Assembly: GCA_041752315.1 (NCBI GenBank)
Contig: JBGSHJ010000020.1
Span: forward strand, 124,001 to 188,000
DNA from: SYFY01 sp041752315
GTDB taxonomy: Bacteria > Pseudomonadota > Gammaproteobacteria > Pseudomonadales > Azotimanducaceae
Direction of reading: 5' to 3'
Length of the DNA: 64,000 nt
The notes under the pieces were generated by a model that was not told the origin of the DNA, made no database searches, and saw nothing but the letters and a program-made list of their open reading frames with translations. Within the stretch, counting starts at the first letter, position 1, and each line of letters begins with the position of its first letter. The translations under genes were made by a program, and so were the position numbers. Below, piece after piece: positions 26,910-34,624 of the stretch.

Positions 26910-28637
26910 TCAGTGACCACTCGTTACCCGGTTTACTTCAGCCAGACTGGTCATTCCTTGCATGACCTTGATCAACCCCGAGCGACGCAGGTCGTTGAAT
27001 CCTTCAACCTTTGCCTGATCTGCCAGCTGAATGCTGTTTCCGTCTTCCATGATAATACGGGCCATTTGCGAAGTTATTTTAACCACTTCATAGATTCCGA
27101 CCCTACCCTTGTAGCCATCATTGCACTTCTCGCACCCTTTTTCCGAAGGCCCCAGAACCTGGAATCCGGACGTCATATCGGCTTCCGTAAAGCCTTCTTC
27201 CCTGAGTACTTCAGGGGTCACCTGTATGACCTGCTTGCAGGCCACGCAAAGGCGTCGTGCGAGTCTCTGGGCAATGATCAGATTGACTGATGTTGCGAGA
27301 TTGAATGCAGGTACACCCATGTTGCGCAACCGCGTGAGCGTTTCTGCAGCGGAATTGGTGTGCAATGTGGAAAGTACCAGGTGACCAGTTTGCGCCGCCT
27401 TGATGGCGATTTCGGCTGTTTCCAGGTCACGAATCTCGCCAACCATGACGACGTCCGGGTCCTGACGCAGAAACGAACGCAGCGCGGTCGGGAAATCCAG
27501 CCCCACGCGGTGATTGACGTTGACCTGGTTGATCCCCTCGAGGTTGATCTCCACCGGATCTTCCGCCGTCGCAATATTCAGCTCCGGGGTATTGAGGATG
27601 TTCAGGCCTGTGTAAAGTGACACTGTCTTGCCGCTGCCAGTTGGTCCGGTGACGAGGATCATGCCCTGTGGGCGCTGCAACGCTTCCATGAACAGTTCTT
27701 TCTGGTAGGTCTCGAATCCCAGCATGTCGACACCCATCTTGGCACTGGTCGGGTCGAGGATCCGGAGTACGATCTTTTCGCCCCAGAGCGTCGGCAGGGT
27801 ATTGACCCGAAAGTCGATTGCCTTGGTTTTCGACAGCTTCATCTTGATGCGCCCATCCTGCGGCATGCGGCGCTCGGAGATGTCGAGCTCCGCCATGACC
27901 TTGAGCCGCGCGGCCAGACGATGGCTGAGATTGGATGGCGGCTTGGCGATTTCCTTCAGGATTCCATCCGTACGAAAACGAACGCGATATGTTTTTTCGT
28001 AGGGTTCGAAATGGATATCGCTCGCGCCGATGCGAATGGCGTCGAGCAGCATCTTGTTGACGAAGCGGACGATTGGCGTGTCATCGGTTGCGTTGGTGGC
28101 ATCTTCATCCGCATCCGCGCTGTCGTCGGACATGGACTGCATGTCCGCATCATCGAACTCCTCGCCTTCCAGTCTGGACAGCGAGTTGTCTTCGCGTGCG
28201 TTGAGGAACTGCTCGATGATGATGGCGAGCTTGTCTTCCTCGACCAGCACCGGTTCGGTCGTCACGCCTGTCTGGAATTTGATCTCGTCCAGCGCCTGCA
28301 GGTTGGTGGGGTCAGAGACAGCGACAAACAGACGCGCGCCTCGCCTGATCAGGGGCAGGGTGTTGTGCTGGCGGATCAGACGCTCCTTGACCAGCGTCTT
28401 GGGAATTGCCTCCAGATCGAAGGCAGACAGATCCAGAAGGGGAACTCCGAATTCGTCGGAGGCGCTGCGGGCTATGGCACGAGCATCTGCGAGACCATTG
28501 CGCACAATATGAGTAACAAAAGGTACTGCCGCCTTGCGGGCGTCATTGGTTGCACGGCTGGCCGTTTCAGCATTGATGATGCCATCGTCAACCAGACGCC
28601 GCGCGAGTCCGCTGAGTGGAATTGGTTCCGAAGCCAT
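26910..28637 (-). CDS. pilB: Type IV pilus extension ATPase PilB
   Basis: About 575 residues from the ATG at 28637, which gives the family-like N-terminus MASEPIPLSGLARRLV; a GTG at 28712 would add 25 residues. The GSPII N-domain (about 10-150) is followed by an acidic linker (about 155-185), Walker A GPTGSGKT (331-338), the Asp box, Walker B-like GEIRDLETAEIA, the His box LSTLHTN and a tetracysteine zinc motif (CVAC...CEKC). PilB powers pilus assembly. It is divergent from pilA; the 450-nt gap holds regulatory elements. Confidence 0.94.
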   Translation of the reverse strand: MASEPIPLSGLARRLVDDGIINAETASRATNDARKAAVPFVTHIVRNGLADARAIARSASDEFGVPLLDLSAFDLEAIPKTLVKERLIRQHNTLPLIRRGARLFVAVSDPTNLQALDEIKFQTGVTTEPVLVEEDKLAIIIEQFLNAREDNSLSRLEGEEFDDADMQSMSDDSADADEDATNATDDTPIVRFVNKMLLDAIRIGASDIHFEPYEKTYRVRFRTDGILKEIAKPPSNLSHRLAARLKVMAELDISERRMPQDGRIKMKLSKTKAIDFRVNTLPTLWGEKIVLRILDPTSAKMGVDMLGFETYQKELFMEALQRPQGMILVTGPTGSGKTVSLYTGLNILNTPELNIATAEDPVEINLEGINQVNVNHRVGLDFPTALRSFLRQDPDVVMVGEIRDLETAEIAIKAAQTGHLVLSTLHTNSAAETLTRLRNMGVPAFNLATSVNLIIAQRLARRLCVACKQVIQVTPEVLREEGFTEADMTSGFQVLGPSEKGCEKCNDGYKGRVGIYEVVKITSQMARIIMEDGNSIQLADQAKVEGFNDLRRSGLIKVMQGMTSLAEVNRVTSGH

Positions 28638-28860
28638 ACCGAACTGCAGTCCTTGTGTGGGCCCTTTGAAATCCTGAGCCCTATCCTGAGTATCAGGGTG
28701 TGATGTTGCCACCCGGTTCAGGGGTCCAGTGTGCGCCGAGTTCCCGGGAAACTGGCCGACTTTACCGTTAACTTCTGCAAAAAGTGTAAACGTGCGTCAC
28801 GGTCGAGTCGATAAAGCAGTCACACTGGTCCTTGAGTCGCTCCTGGCAGGTCCGACCGTG

Positions 28861-28877
28861 GTGACGTACTCCGTCAC
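28861..28877. promoter_or_regulatory. Palindrome, candidate enhancer site upstream of pilA
   Basis: GTGACG-N5-CGTCAC is a perfect inverted repeat about 117 bp upstream of the sigma-54 promoter core. The distance suits an enhancer-binding regulator such as PilR, but the sequence has not been matched to a known site. The gap 28638-29089 holds no gene I support. Confidence 0.35.
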
Positions 28878-28957
28878 AGTCTGACGGGGTATGCAGAATT
28901 CTGTCGGATCGAAAAATTTGTGCCGGTTTGCTGAAGATAGGTAACTTCATGAAAACA

Positions 28958-28977
28958 ATGGTTTTTTATGAAACCAT
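28958..28977. repeat. Inverted repeat ATGGTTT-N6-AAACCAT
   Basis: A 7-bp inverted repeat in an AT-rich patch, 17 bp upstream of the -24 element of the pilA promoter. It may be an operator or a DNA-bending site between enhancer and promoter. Confidence 0.35.
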
Positions 28978-28993
28978 GATGTAGTTCAACTAC

Positions 28994-29009
28994 TGGCACA
29001 CGCCTTGCT
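28994..29009 (+). promoter_or_regulatory. Sigma-54 promoter of pilA
   Basis: TGGCACACGCCTTGCT matches the -24/-12 consensus: GG at 28995-28996, exactly ten bases, then GC at 29007-29008. Transcription would start near 29019, about 70 nt before pilA. Sigma-54 with PilR-PilS control of pilA is known from Pseudomonas. Confidence 0.9.
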
Positions 29010-29089
29010 TGTAAGGTTTCGAGCATGGCGTGAGGGCATTACCAGTCCTTCCCAGCCAACTTTCGTCACAACTGGAGTAGTAGGAATAA

Positions 29090-29551
29090 ATGAAAAACGC
29101 TATCGCCAAGGGCTTTACCCTTATCGAATTGATGATCGTCGTTGCCATCATCGGCATTCTGGCTGCGGTTGCGCTGCCGGCGTACCAGGACTACATCGAA
29201 AACAGCAACATGGCCAAAGTCAGCTCGCATTTTTCGGAAGGCGTGCGATTTGCTGAGAACGAAGTACGTCGGGTGCAGGCAGATGTCGCGGTTGGTCGTA
29301 TTGCCAACCTGGCCGCTGCGGACGCTCAATTCACGCAAGCGGCGTTTGTTGACACGCTGAACCAGAATGGAGGTCGTTCACCTGGTGGTGATCTGCCGTA
29401 CGCTGCTGCAGCGAACGTCAACAGTGGTGTGGTTCAAGTTGCCATAGCAGGCACCCTGGCTGCTGCGACCTGGACGGCTGTCTTCACCCGTCCGGCGTAT
29501 GCGGGTTTTACCGCCTCACAGAGCCGCAGCGTGGTTTTTACCCAAGTCTGA
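29090..29551 (+). CDS. pilA: Type IV pilin PilA, cysteine-free
   Basis: 153 residues. A short leader (MKNAIAKG) is cut before Phe; the mature N-terminus FTLIELMIVVAIIGILAAVA has Glu5 and the hydrophobic alpha-1 helix, followed by LPAYQDYIENS. The globular domain contains no cysteine at all, so the C-terminal disulphide loop (D-region) usual in PilA/PilE pilins is lacking. The Shine-Dalgarno GGA is close to the ATG. The strong sigma-54 promoter and following terminator suggest that this is the major pilin. Confidence 0.93.
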   Translation: MKNAIAKGFTLIELMIVVAIIGILAAVALPAYQDYIENSNMAKVSSHFSEGVRFAENEVRRVQADVAVGRIANLAAADAQFTQAAFVDTLNQNGGRSPGGDLPYAAAANVNSGVVQVAIAGTLAAATWTAVFTRPAYAGFTASQSRSVVFTQV

Positions 29552-29583
29552 TCTGATCACAGGCTGAGATGTGTTGATCACAG

Positions 29584-29609
29584 GGCCGCTCCAAGAGCGG
29601 CCTTTTTTT
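29584..29609 (+). terminator. Rho-independent terminator between the two pilin genes
   Basis: An 8-bp perfect stem (GGCCGCTC / GAGCGGCC) with a 3-nt loop is followed by seven T. It lies 32 nt after pilA and should reduce read-through into the second pilin. Confidence 0.9.
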
Positions 29610-29627
29610 CTTCGTGAGGAAACTTTG

Positions 29628-29999
29628 ATGACCGTTAGTCGTCGCAAGGGGTTCACACTGATCGAATTGATGATCGCCGTTGCGATCATCGCGATCATTT
29701 CGGCGGTGGCCTTGCCGCTGTACAGGAACTACATCCTGACCTCCCAGCAAGGTGTATTGATCAACAACATCGCTTCCATCGAAGTATTTCAGGAAGATTT
29801 CCGCCTTCGCACGGGAGCCTTCCTGACCACCGCGGCGAATCTGGCAGCAATCACCGCCGCAATTGGCTGGCAGCCCCAGAACAACGATGGCACCACCTAT
29901 TCGATCGCGGCCGGTCCTGGCAATTCGTATCAGGTCACTGCCACCAACGCGAATGGAACTGTCGTCTGCAGGCGTTTCCCGGACAAGGTCCCCTGCTGA
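29628..29999 (+). CDS. Second type IV pilin-like protein (PilE-like)
   Basis: 123 residues; the ATG at 29628 follows GAGGA by 7 nt. The leader MTVSRRKG precedes FTLIELMIAVAIIAIISAVA with Glu5. The globular part is short and ends with two cysteines (VVCRRFPDKVPC) which could form a C-terminal disulphide loop, as in PilE-type minor pilins. It is separated from pilA by a terminator, which suggests lower expression. No other minor pilin genes are adjacent. It could be a minor pilin or an alternative pilin subunit. Confidence 0.85.
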   Translation: MTVSRRKGFTLIELMIAVAIIAIISAVALPLYRNYILTSQQGVLINNIASIEVFQEDFRLRTGAFLTTAANLAAITAAIGWQPQNNDGTTYSIAAGPGNSYQVTATNANGTVVCRRFPDKVPC

Positions 30000-30024
30000 G
30001 TCACCGTCGTTGTTTGATTCCGGC

Positions 30025-30053
30025 TTTATGCCTCCGGTGAAAGTGGGTATCCT
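30025..30053 (+). promoter_or_regulatory. Probable tRNA-Thr promoter
   Basis: TTTATG (30025-30030) and TATCCT (30048-30053) are 17 nt apart, followed by the GC-rich discriminator GCGCGCC, typical of growth-rate controlled stable RNA promoters. Confidence 0.45.
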
Positions 30054-30078
30054 GCGCGCCGTTTCGCATGAGCAGCAC

Positions 30079-30154
<76 letters not shown>

Positions 30155-30259
30155 TTCGAGCAGGGAGCCTTGCTCCCGATTGGAACTCACGAGCGAGCGG
30201 ACATGGATCGTTCTTTCATGGCTGGTACGTCCCAGGCCGATAACTTCAAGGAGGGTGCC

Positions 30260-32146
30260 TTGAATCGGCGAACTGCGACGGCTGTTGGTCTGGGCACTGC
30301 AGCGTTCGCGGCCGCTCTCCTGTTTTACGGCAATCAGATCAACTATCTCCTGTTGGGTCTCACTGTCACGCTGGCAATGGCGGGAATTGCAGTTGCCGGT
30401 TTTCATGTGGAAATGTCGCGGTCGGTGACGTTCTGGCTGTGGATGTCCGCGCTGGGCTTAGGCATGGCCTTTGTCGTGAGTCCTTCACCTGATTCAAGTT
30501 TTGCAGTTGCGTGGGTACTTGGGCTGATCCCGCTGGCAACCTTGCTTGGCATGGCGCTTGGGTCGGCACGCCGACATCTCTGGTTGATGATTGGTGCGGT
30601 GGTCCTTGTGCTGGCGATCATCTCTGCGGTTCGACTCGCACTGAACGGAACCCGACCTGAAGCCCCGTTGACGGACGCAAACAGCTACGGCGCACTGCTG
30701 TACGTGGTTCTGCTGATTCTCACCGGACGAATGCTCGATCTGCAGTGGCGAGCAGTGCATTCCAGGAGTTGGTACCCGTGTTTGCTGGTGGTGGCGCTAC
30801 TTGCTTTTGTGATTGCTGGTACCCAGTCCCGTGCGAGCGTATTCATAGTTCTGACCGCTTCCGTGTTCTGGCTTGTGTACGCACTCAAACATCGGCTGGT
30901 TCTGCGCCCCCTCGCATACGTCGTTGGGGCCGGCGCTCTCGGGATGCTCCTGTTCGATGTCCTGACAGCGCAAGCCTCCCTCGGCAATGGAACCGAGACG
31001 ATTGCCGGTGGTTTCTCCGTTCGATTGACGCTGATTGAGTCTGCGTTGTCGATGTACCGGGAAGCTGGTGTTGCAGGAATTGGCCTCTACGTCTTTCCGC
31101 TGCTTTACCGACAGGTGAGAACTTCGGCGGATGACGATACAGCAGGCCTTTTTGTACACAACGACTATGTCCAGCTCTTTGTTGAAGGTGGCCCGCTGCT
31201 CGTTGCACCCGTCATTGCGATCGCGTTCTGGTCAGGTGCAGTCCTCTGGCGATCCCTGTTTGCTGATGCAGCAGACGGTGCTCGTGAGCGAACATGGGCT
31301 GCGCTTGCCCTGGCAGCATTGCTCTCACACGCAATGGTCAACTTTGTGTTTTACACACCGGTCCTTGGCCTGCTTTTTGGCCTTCTGGTGGCTTCCCTCC
31401 TGAAACTGCCTGCGCGGGCAGGTCAGAGTACTCAGCGATCCTTGCCGGGCGTGACGCTCCTCCCACTTGTGCTTCTGGCTGTTGTTGGATGTGGTTATCT
31501 CTGGCTCGACATCACAACGAGCGTCAGACTCCAGGGGCAACCCGGAATCCCGTTTGTATTGCAGCCAGCACCCGAGCAGAAGGAGCAACTCGCTTACGCC
31601 CGGTTGGCGCAGCAGCTCAATGATGACCGTGGACTGCCCTACCTGGCAGAAGCCTTTATCCTGGACCAGGATCGCGCGTTGTCCGGTTCCGATGGCGAGA
31701 CAGAAGTTTTGCTGGCCTACCGTCGGGCCATCGAGGTTGATCCCTGGAACACATTTGCGTGGTGGCAATTTCGGGACTTCATTCTTCGAACGGGCTCAGT
31801 GTGGAAGGAACTTCACCCTGCCGAGCAACCAGCAGCAATCACTCGCGAAGTGTTGAGGCTTGATCCACTGTTTGTCCTGGCGATCGAGGGACATCTCGCA
31901 GAGCTTGCAACTGCTGACGTCGACGAGACTCGTGAGCGTCGACTTGAGTTCCTTCGCGCTCATGTGGGACCAAGGTTAACCTGGCTTGCGCGGCAGGATC
32001 CCCCTGCAGCATTGCACTACGTCGACGTGCTGCTGCAGTATCCAGCCTCTGTTGCCGATCAGGCGCACTGGACCGAGGTCCGCGAACAAGTGGTCGCGGT
32101 GCAACCGTTGTCCCCGGAACGATGGTTTGTGAAACAACCCGGCTGA
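30260..32146 (+). CDS. O-antigen ligase/Wzy-type membrane protein, probable pilin O-glycosyltransferase
   Basis: About 628 residues from TTG at 30260, chosen for the strong AAGGAGGG 4 nt before it; in-frame starts at 30203 and 30170 are longer. Around twelve hydrophobic segments lie in the first 420 residues, with the Wzy_C-type loop containing HNDYVQLFVEGG. A soluble C-terminal part of about 200 residues follows, with helical, TPR-like character (EVLLAYRRAIEVDPWNTFAWWQ). Members of this family ligate O-antigen to lipid A or transfer glycans to pilin (PilO/TfpO, PglL). The location beside two pilins and a TfpX/TfpZ gene favours pilin glycosylation; this is inference. Confidence 0.75.
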   Translation: MNRRTATAVGLGTAAFAAALLFYGNQINYLLLGLTVTLAMAGIAVAGFHVEMSRSVTFWLWMSALGLGMAFVVSPSPDSSFAVAWVLGLIPLATLLGMALGSARRHLWLMIGAVVLVLAIISAVRLALNGTRPEAPLTDANSYGALLYVVLLILTGRMLDLQWRAVHSRSWYPCLLVVALLAFVIAGTQSRASVFIVLTASVFWLVYALKHRLVLRPLAYVVGAGALGMLLFDVLTAQASLGNGTETIAGGFSVRLTLIESALSMYREAGVAGIGLYVFPLLYRQVRTSADDDTAGLFVHNDYVQLFVEGGPLLVAPVIAIAFWSGAVLWRSLFADAADGARERTWAALALAALLSHAMVNFVFYTPVLGLLFGLLVASLLKLPARAGQSTQRSLPGVTLLPLVLLAVVGCGYLWLDITTSVRLQGQPGIPFVLQPAPEQKEQLAYARLAQQLNDDRGLPYLAEAFILDQDRALSGSDGETEVLLAYRRAIEVDPWNTFAWWQFRDFILRTGSVWKELHPAEQPAAITREVLRLDPLFVLAIEGHLAELATADVDETRERRLEFLRAHVGPRLTWLARQDPPAALHYVDVLLQYPASVADQAHWTEVREQVVAVQPLSPERWFVKQPG

Positions 32147-32147
32147 T

Positions 32148-32882
32148 TCACGGCTGGGCCGGTGTTTTCAAGCGCCCGACAAACGATCTGTCACTTTTGC
32201 GAAACCCCAGATGCACAAAGGAGTAGCGGCCTCCGATCTCGTAAAACAGATAGTCGTCAAGCCTGCCACCGTGTTCGGCTATCCATTCCTCAAGGCCACC
32301 TGTCTCCTGGTCCAGTAATTCGAGATCCTTTTGGGATATGGCCCGCCCTGCGTTCAGGTGTTCTGGCTTGAACGGTATGTAGTGAGCATGCAACGTCCGC
32401 AGCGGCTTCTCCGATTCCACGGCGGCGCGACGGAAATCAGAAGATTCGTGCACATCACGGGGGATATCCACTGTCACCCATTTCGGGCCCCGGTCCGGGA
32501 AACGGCTCAGGTCGGGTGGGTCGATTCCGGCACTCAGATAGTCGTCGGCACTCATACTGAAAAAGATGTCGTCCACCATGACCATCGCCAGTGGCCGCTC
32601 GTTATGCACCACCCATATGCCCGCTGACAGACAGGTGGCCTGAAACAGACAGATCAACGTGAGGTCCATCTTCAACCCGGGTTTGCCTTGTTTGTAGACG
32701 ATGAGGGTAAGTCCTGGCCCGAGCACCAGATCAACCAGTGCAAGCATGCGGATGCCTTCCCATCCGCCATCGATGTCAAAGAAGATTCCTGGAAACCACC
32801 AGGTAAAGATCACCCAGGCCAGTCCCAGAAGAATCAGGAACGATATTCCAAAGTGGATCGCAAAAGCCTGGAAGCGAGTCAT
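32148..32882 (-). CDS. TfpX/TfpZ family type IV pilin accessory protein
   Basis: 244 residues with about three N-terminal transmembrane segments and a soluble C-terminal half. The conserved part reads FGISFLILLGLAWVIFTWWF, then VDLVLGPGLTLIVYKQGKPG and a DLTLICLFQATCL helix, as in TfpX/TfpZ proteins encoded next to pilA in several Pseudomonas pilin groups. Those accessory proteins modulate pilin assembly or levels. It is encoded on the opposite strand to the ligase gene (1-nt gap, convergent) and just downstream of nadC. Confidence 0.78.
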   Translation of the reverse strand: MTRFQAFAIHFGISFLILLGLAWVIFTWWFPGIFFDIDGGWEGIRMLALVDLVLGPGLTLIVYKQGKPGLKMDLTLICLFQATCLSAGIWVVHNERPLAMVMVDDIFFSMSADDYLSAGIDPPDLSRFPDRGPKWVTVDIPRDVHESSDFRRAAVESEKPLRTLHAHYIPFKPEHLNAGRAISQKDLELLDQETGGLEEWIAEHGGRLDDYLFYEIGGRYSFVHLGFRKSDRSFVGRLKTPAQP

Positions 32883-32888
32883 GGTGAA

Positions 32889-33725
32889 CTACTGGAAGCG
32901 CATGGACAGATCCAGGGGTTGTACCATCTTTGTCAGATTGCCCACCGAGATGAAGTCCACACCTGTCTCGGCATAATCGGCAATCGTGGTGTCGGTCACG
33001 CCGCCGGAGGTCTCGAGGGGGATGCGACCTGCAGTCAGCCGGACGGCGGTACGTGTTGTTTCCAGATCGAAGTTGTCGAGCATGATGATGTCCGCAGCTG
33101 CAGCAATGGCTTCGTTCAGTTGGGTCAGGTTTTCGACTTCGATTTCCAGTTTCAGGGTATTCGAATGAGCCCTTGCCTTGAGAATGGCGGCGGTGATGCT
33201 GCCTGCAGCGGCGACATGGTTTTCCTTCAGCAGGAAAGCGTCGTACAACCCCAGGCGATGGTTGAAACCACCGCCGCAGCGCACGGCGTACTTCTGTGCC
33301 AAACGAAGCCCGGGAATGGTTTTGCGGGTGTCGAGCAACCGGGTGCGGGTATGAGCAATGCGCGCTACATAGCTGCTCGTGAGCGTTGCCGTTCCCGAGA
33401 GGAGTTGCGCGAAATTCAGCATCGAACGCTCGGCAGTCAGCAGGGAACGGGCGCGACCTTCGAGTTCGAAGCACAGTGTATCCGGAGAGATCGATTCACC
33501 ATCGGTGACGTGCCAGGTGATGCGTGCCTGCGGGTCGACGGCCAGCAGGGTTGCGTCCACCCACGGTTGACCACACCAGACACCCGGTTCGCGACAGATC
33601 ACGCGGGCGTGGGCAAGCTGGTCTGCGTCTATCAAGGCTGCGGACACATCGCCTCCGGCGACATCCTCAAGCAGGGCCGCCTTGACATTGGCTTCGATGG
33701 CTCTACGCAGTTGGTCGTCGATCAT
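32889..33725 (-). CDS. nadC: Quinolinate phosphoribosyltransferase NadC
   Basis: 278 residues; the start at 33725 gives the family length. Motifs include EDVAGGDVSA, LLDTRKTIPGLRLAQKYAVRCGG, HRLGLYDAFLLKENH and LETSGGV. NadC makes nicotinate mononucleotide from quinolinate and PRPP in de novo NAD synthesis. It is divergent from ampD, the same arrangement as in Pseudomonas, and followed by the TfpX/TfpZ gene with a 6-nt gap, so the two may be co-transcribed. The ATG at 33725 has only a weak Shine-Dalgarno sequence. Confidence 0.96.
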   Translation of the reverse strand: MIDDQLRRAIEANVKAALLEDVAGGDVSAALIDADQLAHARVICREPGVWCGQPWVDATLLAVDPQARITWHVTDGESISPDTLCFELEGRARSLLTAERSMLNFAQLLSGTATLTSSYVARIAHTRTRLLDTRKTIPGLRLAQKYAVRCGGGFNHRLGLYDAFLLKENHVAAAGSITAAILKARAHSNTLKLEIEVENLTQLNEAIAAAADIIMLDNFDLETTRTAVRLTAGRIPLETSGGVTDTTIADYAETGVDFISVGNLTKMVQPLDLSMRFQ

Positions 33726-33884
33726 GCTGGTGTCCGTTGGAGTTCTGCTCGAGGATCGCATAGTGTATCCACAGCAAAACCAGAGAATGTGGATTTTGCC
33801 TTGTTCGCTTCCTGCCCAATACGAAGTTCGCACACACCGGATGCCGTACCGGATCGTTGCGTTCTGGAATCGGTTTTATCCGGT

Positions 33885-34433
33885 TTGAACATCAACCCGG
33901 ACCATTGGCTTGAGCCTGTACGTCGGGTTGAGTCCCCCAACGCCGATGATCGCCCGACCGGGGCTTTGATCGAGTTGATTGTTGTGCATGGCATATCTCT
34001 CCCGCCCGGCCGGTTTGGTGGCTCGTTTGTGGAAGATCTGTTTACCGATCGGCTGGACACCTCGGCACACCCGTCATTGGCCCCGCTGCGGGGCGTACGG
34101 GTCAGTGCGCACGTTTTCATCAGTCGCCGGGGTCGAGTCACCCAATTGGTTCCATTTGATCGACGGGCCTGGCATGCGGGTGTCTCGCAATGGCGTGGGC
34201 GAATTCGGTGCAATGACTTTTCGGTAGGCATCGAGCTGGAAGGTACGGATTCGCGTCCCTACACGGATTCGCAGTATGCCGCGCTGCAGCGCGTCATCAG
34301 GGCATTGCTGTTGCACTACCCGGCGCTTGGCAGGGATACGGTGGTTGGACACTGTGAAATTGCACCCGGGCGAAAGACCGATCCCGGTGCACTTTTTGAC
34401 TGGCATCGCCTGTATGCGAGTCTCAAGGGTTGA
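33885..34433 (+). CDS. ampD: 1,6-anhydro-MurNAc-L-alanine amidase AmpD
   Basis: About 182 residues from a TTG at 33885, chosen by alignment with the family N-terminus; the frame is open far upstream, so other starts are possible. Zinc ligands are the His of VVHGISLPPG, the His of VGHCEIAPGRKTDPG and its Asp. RAWHAGVSQWRGR and NDFSVGIELEG are typical. AmpD cleaves anhydro-muropeptides in the cytoplasm during cell-wall recycling, with AmpG (also in this window) importing them. No ampE follows; a 190-nt gap leads to aceE. Confidence 0.93.
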   Translation: MNINPDHWLEPVRRVESPNADDRPTGALIELIVVHGISLPPGRFGGSFVEDLFTDRLDTSAHPSLAPLRGVRVSAHVFISRRGRVTQLVPFDRRAWHAGVSQWRGRIRCNDFSVGIELEGTDSRPYTDSQYAALQRVIRALLLHYPALGRDTVVGHCEIAPGRKTDPGALFDWHRLYASLKG

Positions 34434-34624
34434 GTTGGCAATTTTGTAGACGGCAGGTCCGGCCAAGCAGGCAGGGCACAGGTCTCCCGAGTGGACGGTT
34501 GCCGGGCTGCGGGACAGACCGATGGGCACCGGATCGGCCCTGCAGTTCATTTATTTGCCGGGCCTACGGTGTATTGTGACGGGCAGGGCGCTTCGGCGGT
34601 GGTCAACATGGAGGAGACTTAAGG

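Noticed and set aside
28768..28950. A 60-codon open frame in the pilB-pilA gap
   Set aside because: No ribosome site and it overlaps the palindromes upstream of the pilA promoter; treated as regulatory DNA.
30161..30180. GGGAGC-CTT-GCTCCC hairpin after tRNA-Thr as a terminator
   Set aside because: The stem is only 6 bp and no T-run follows, so it is not called as a terminator.
32688..34433. A 581-codon open frame on the plus strand that includes ampD at its end
   Set aside because: The first two thirds lie antisense to the clear TfpX/TfpZ and nadC genes and have no recognisable domain; only the ampD part from 33885 is real.
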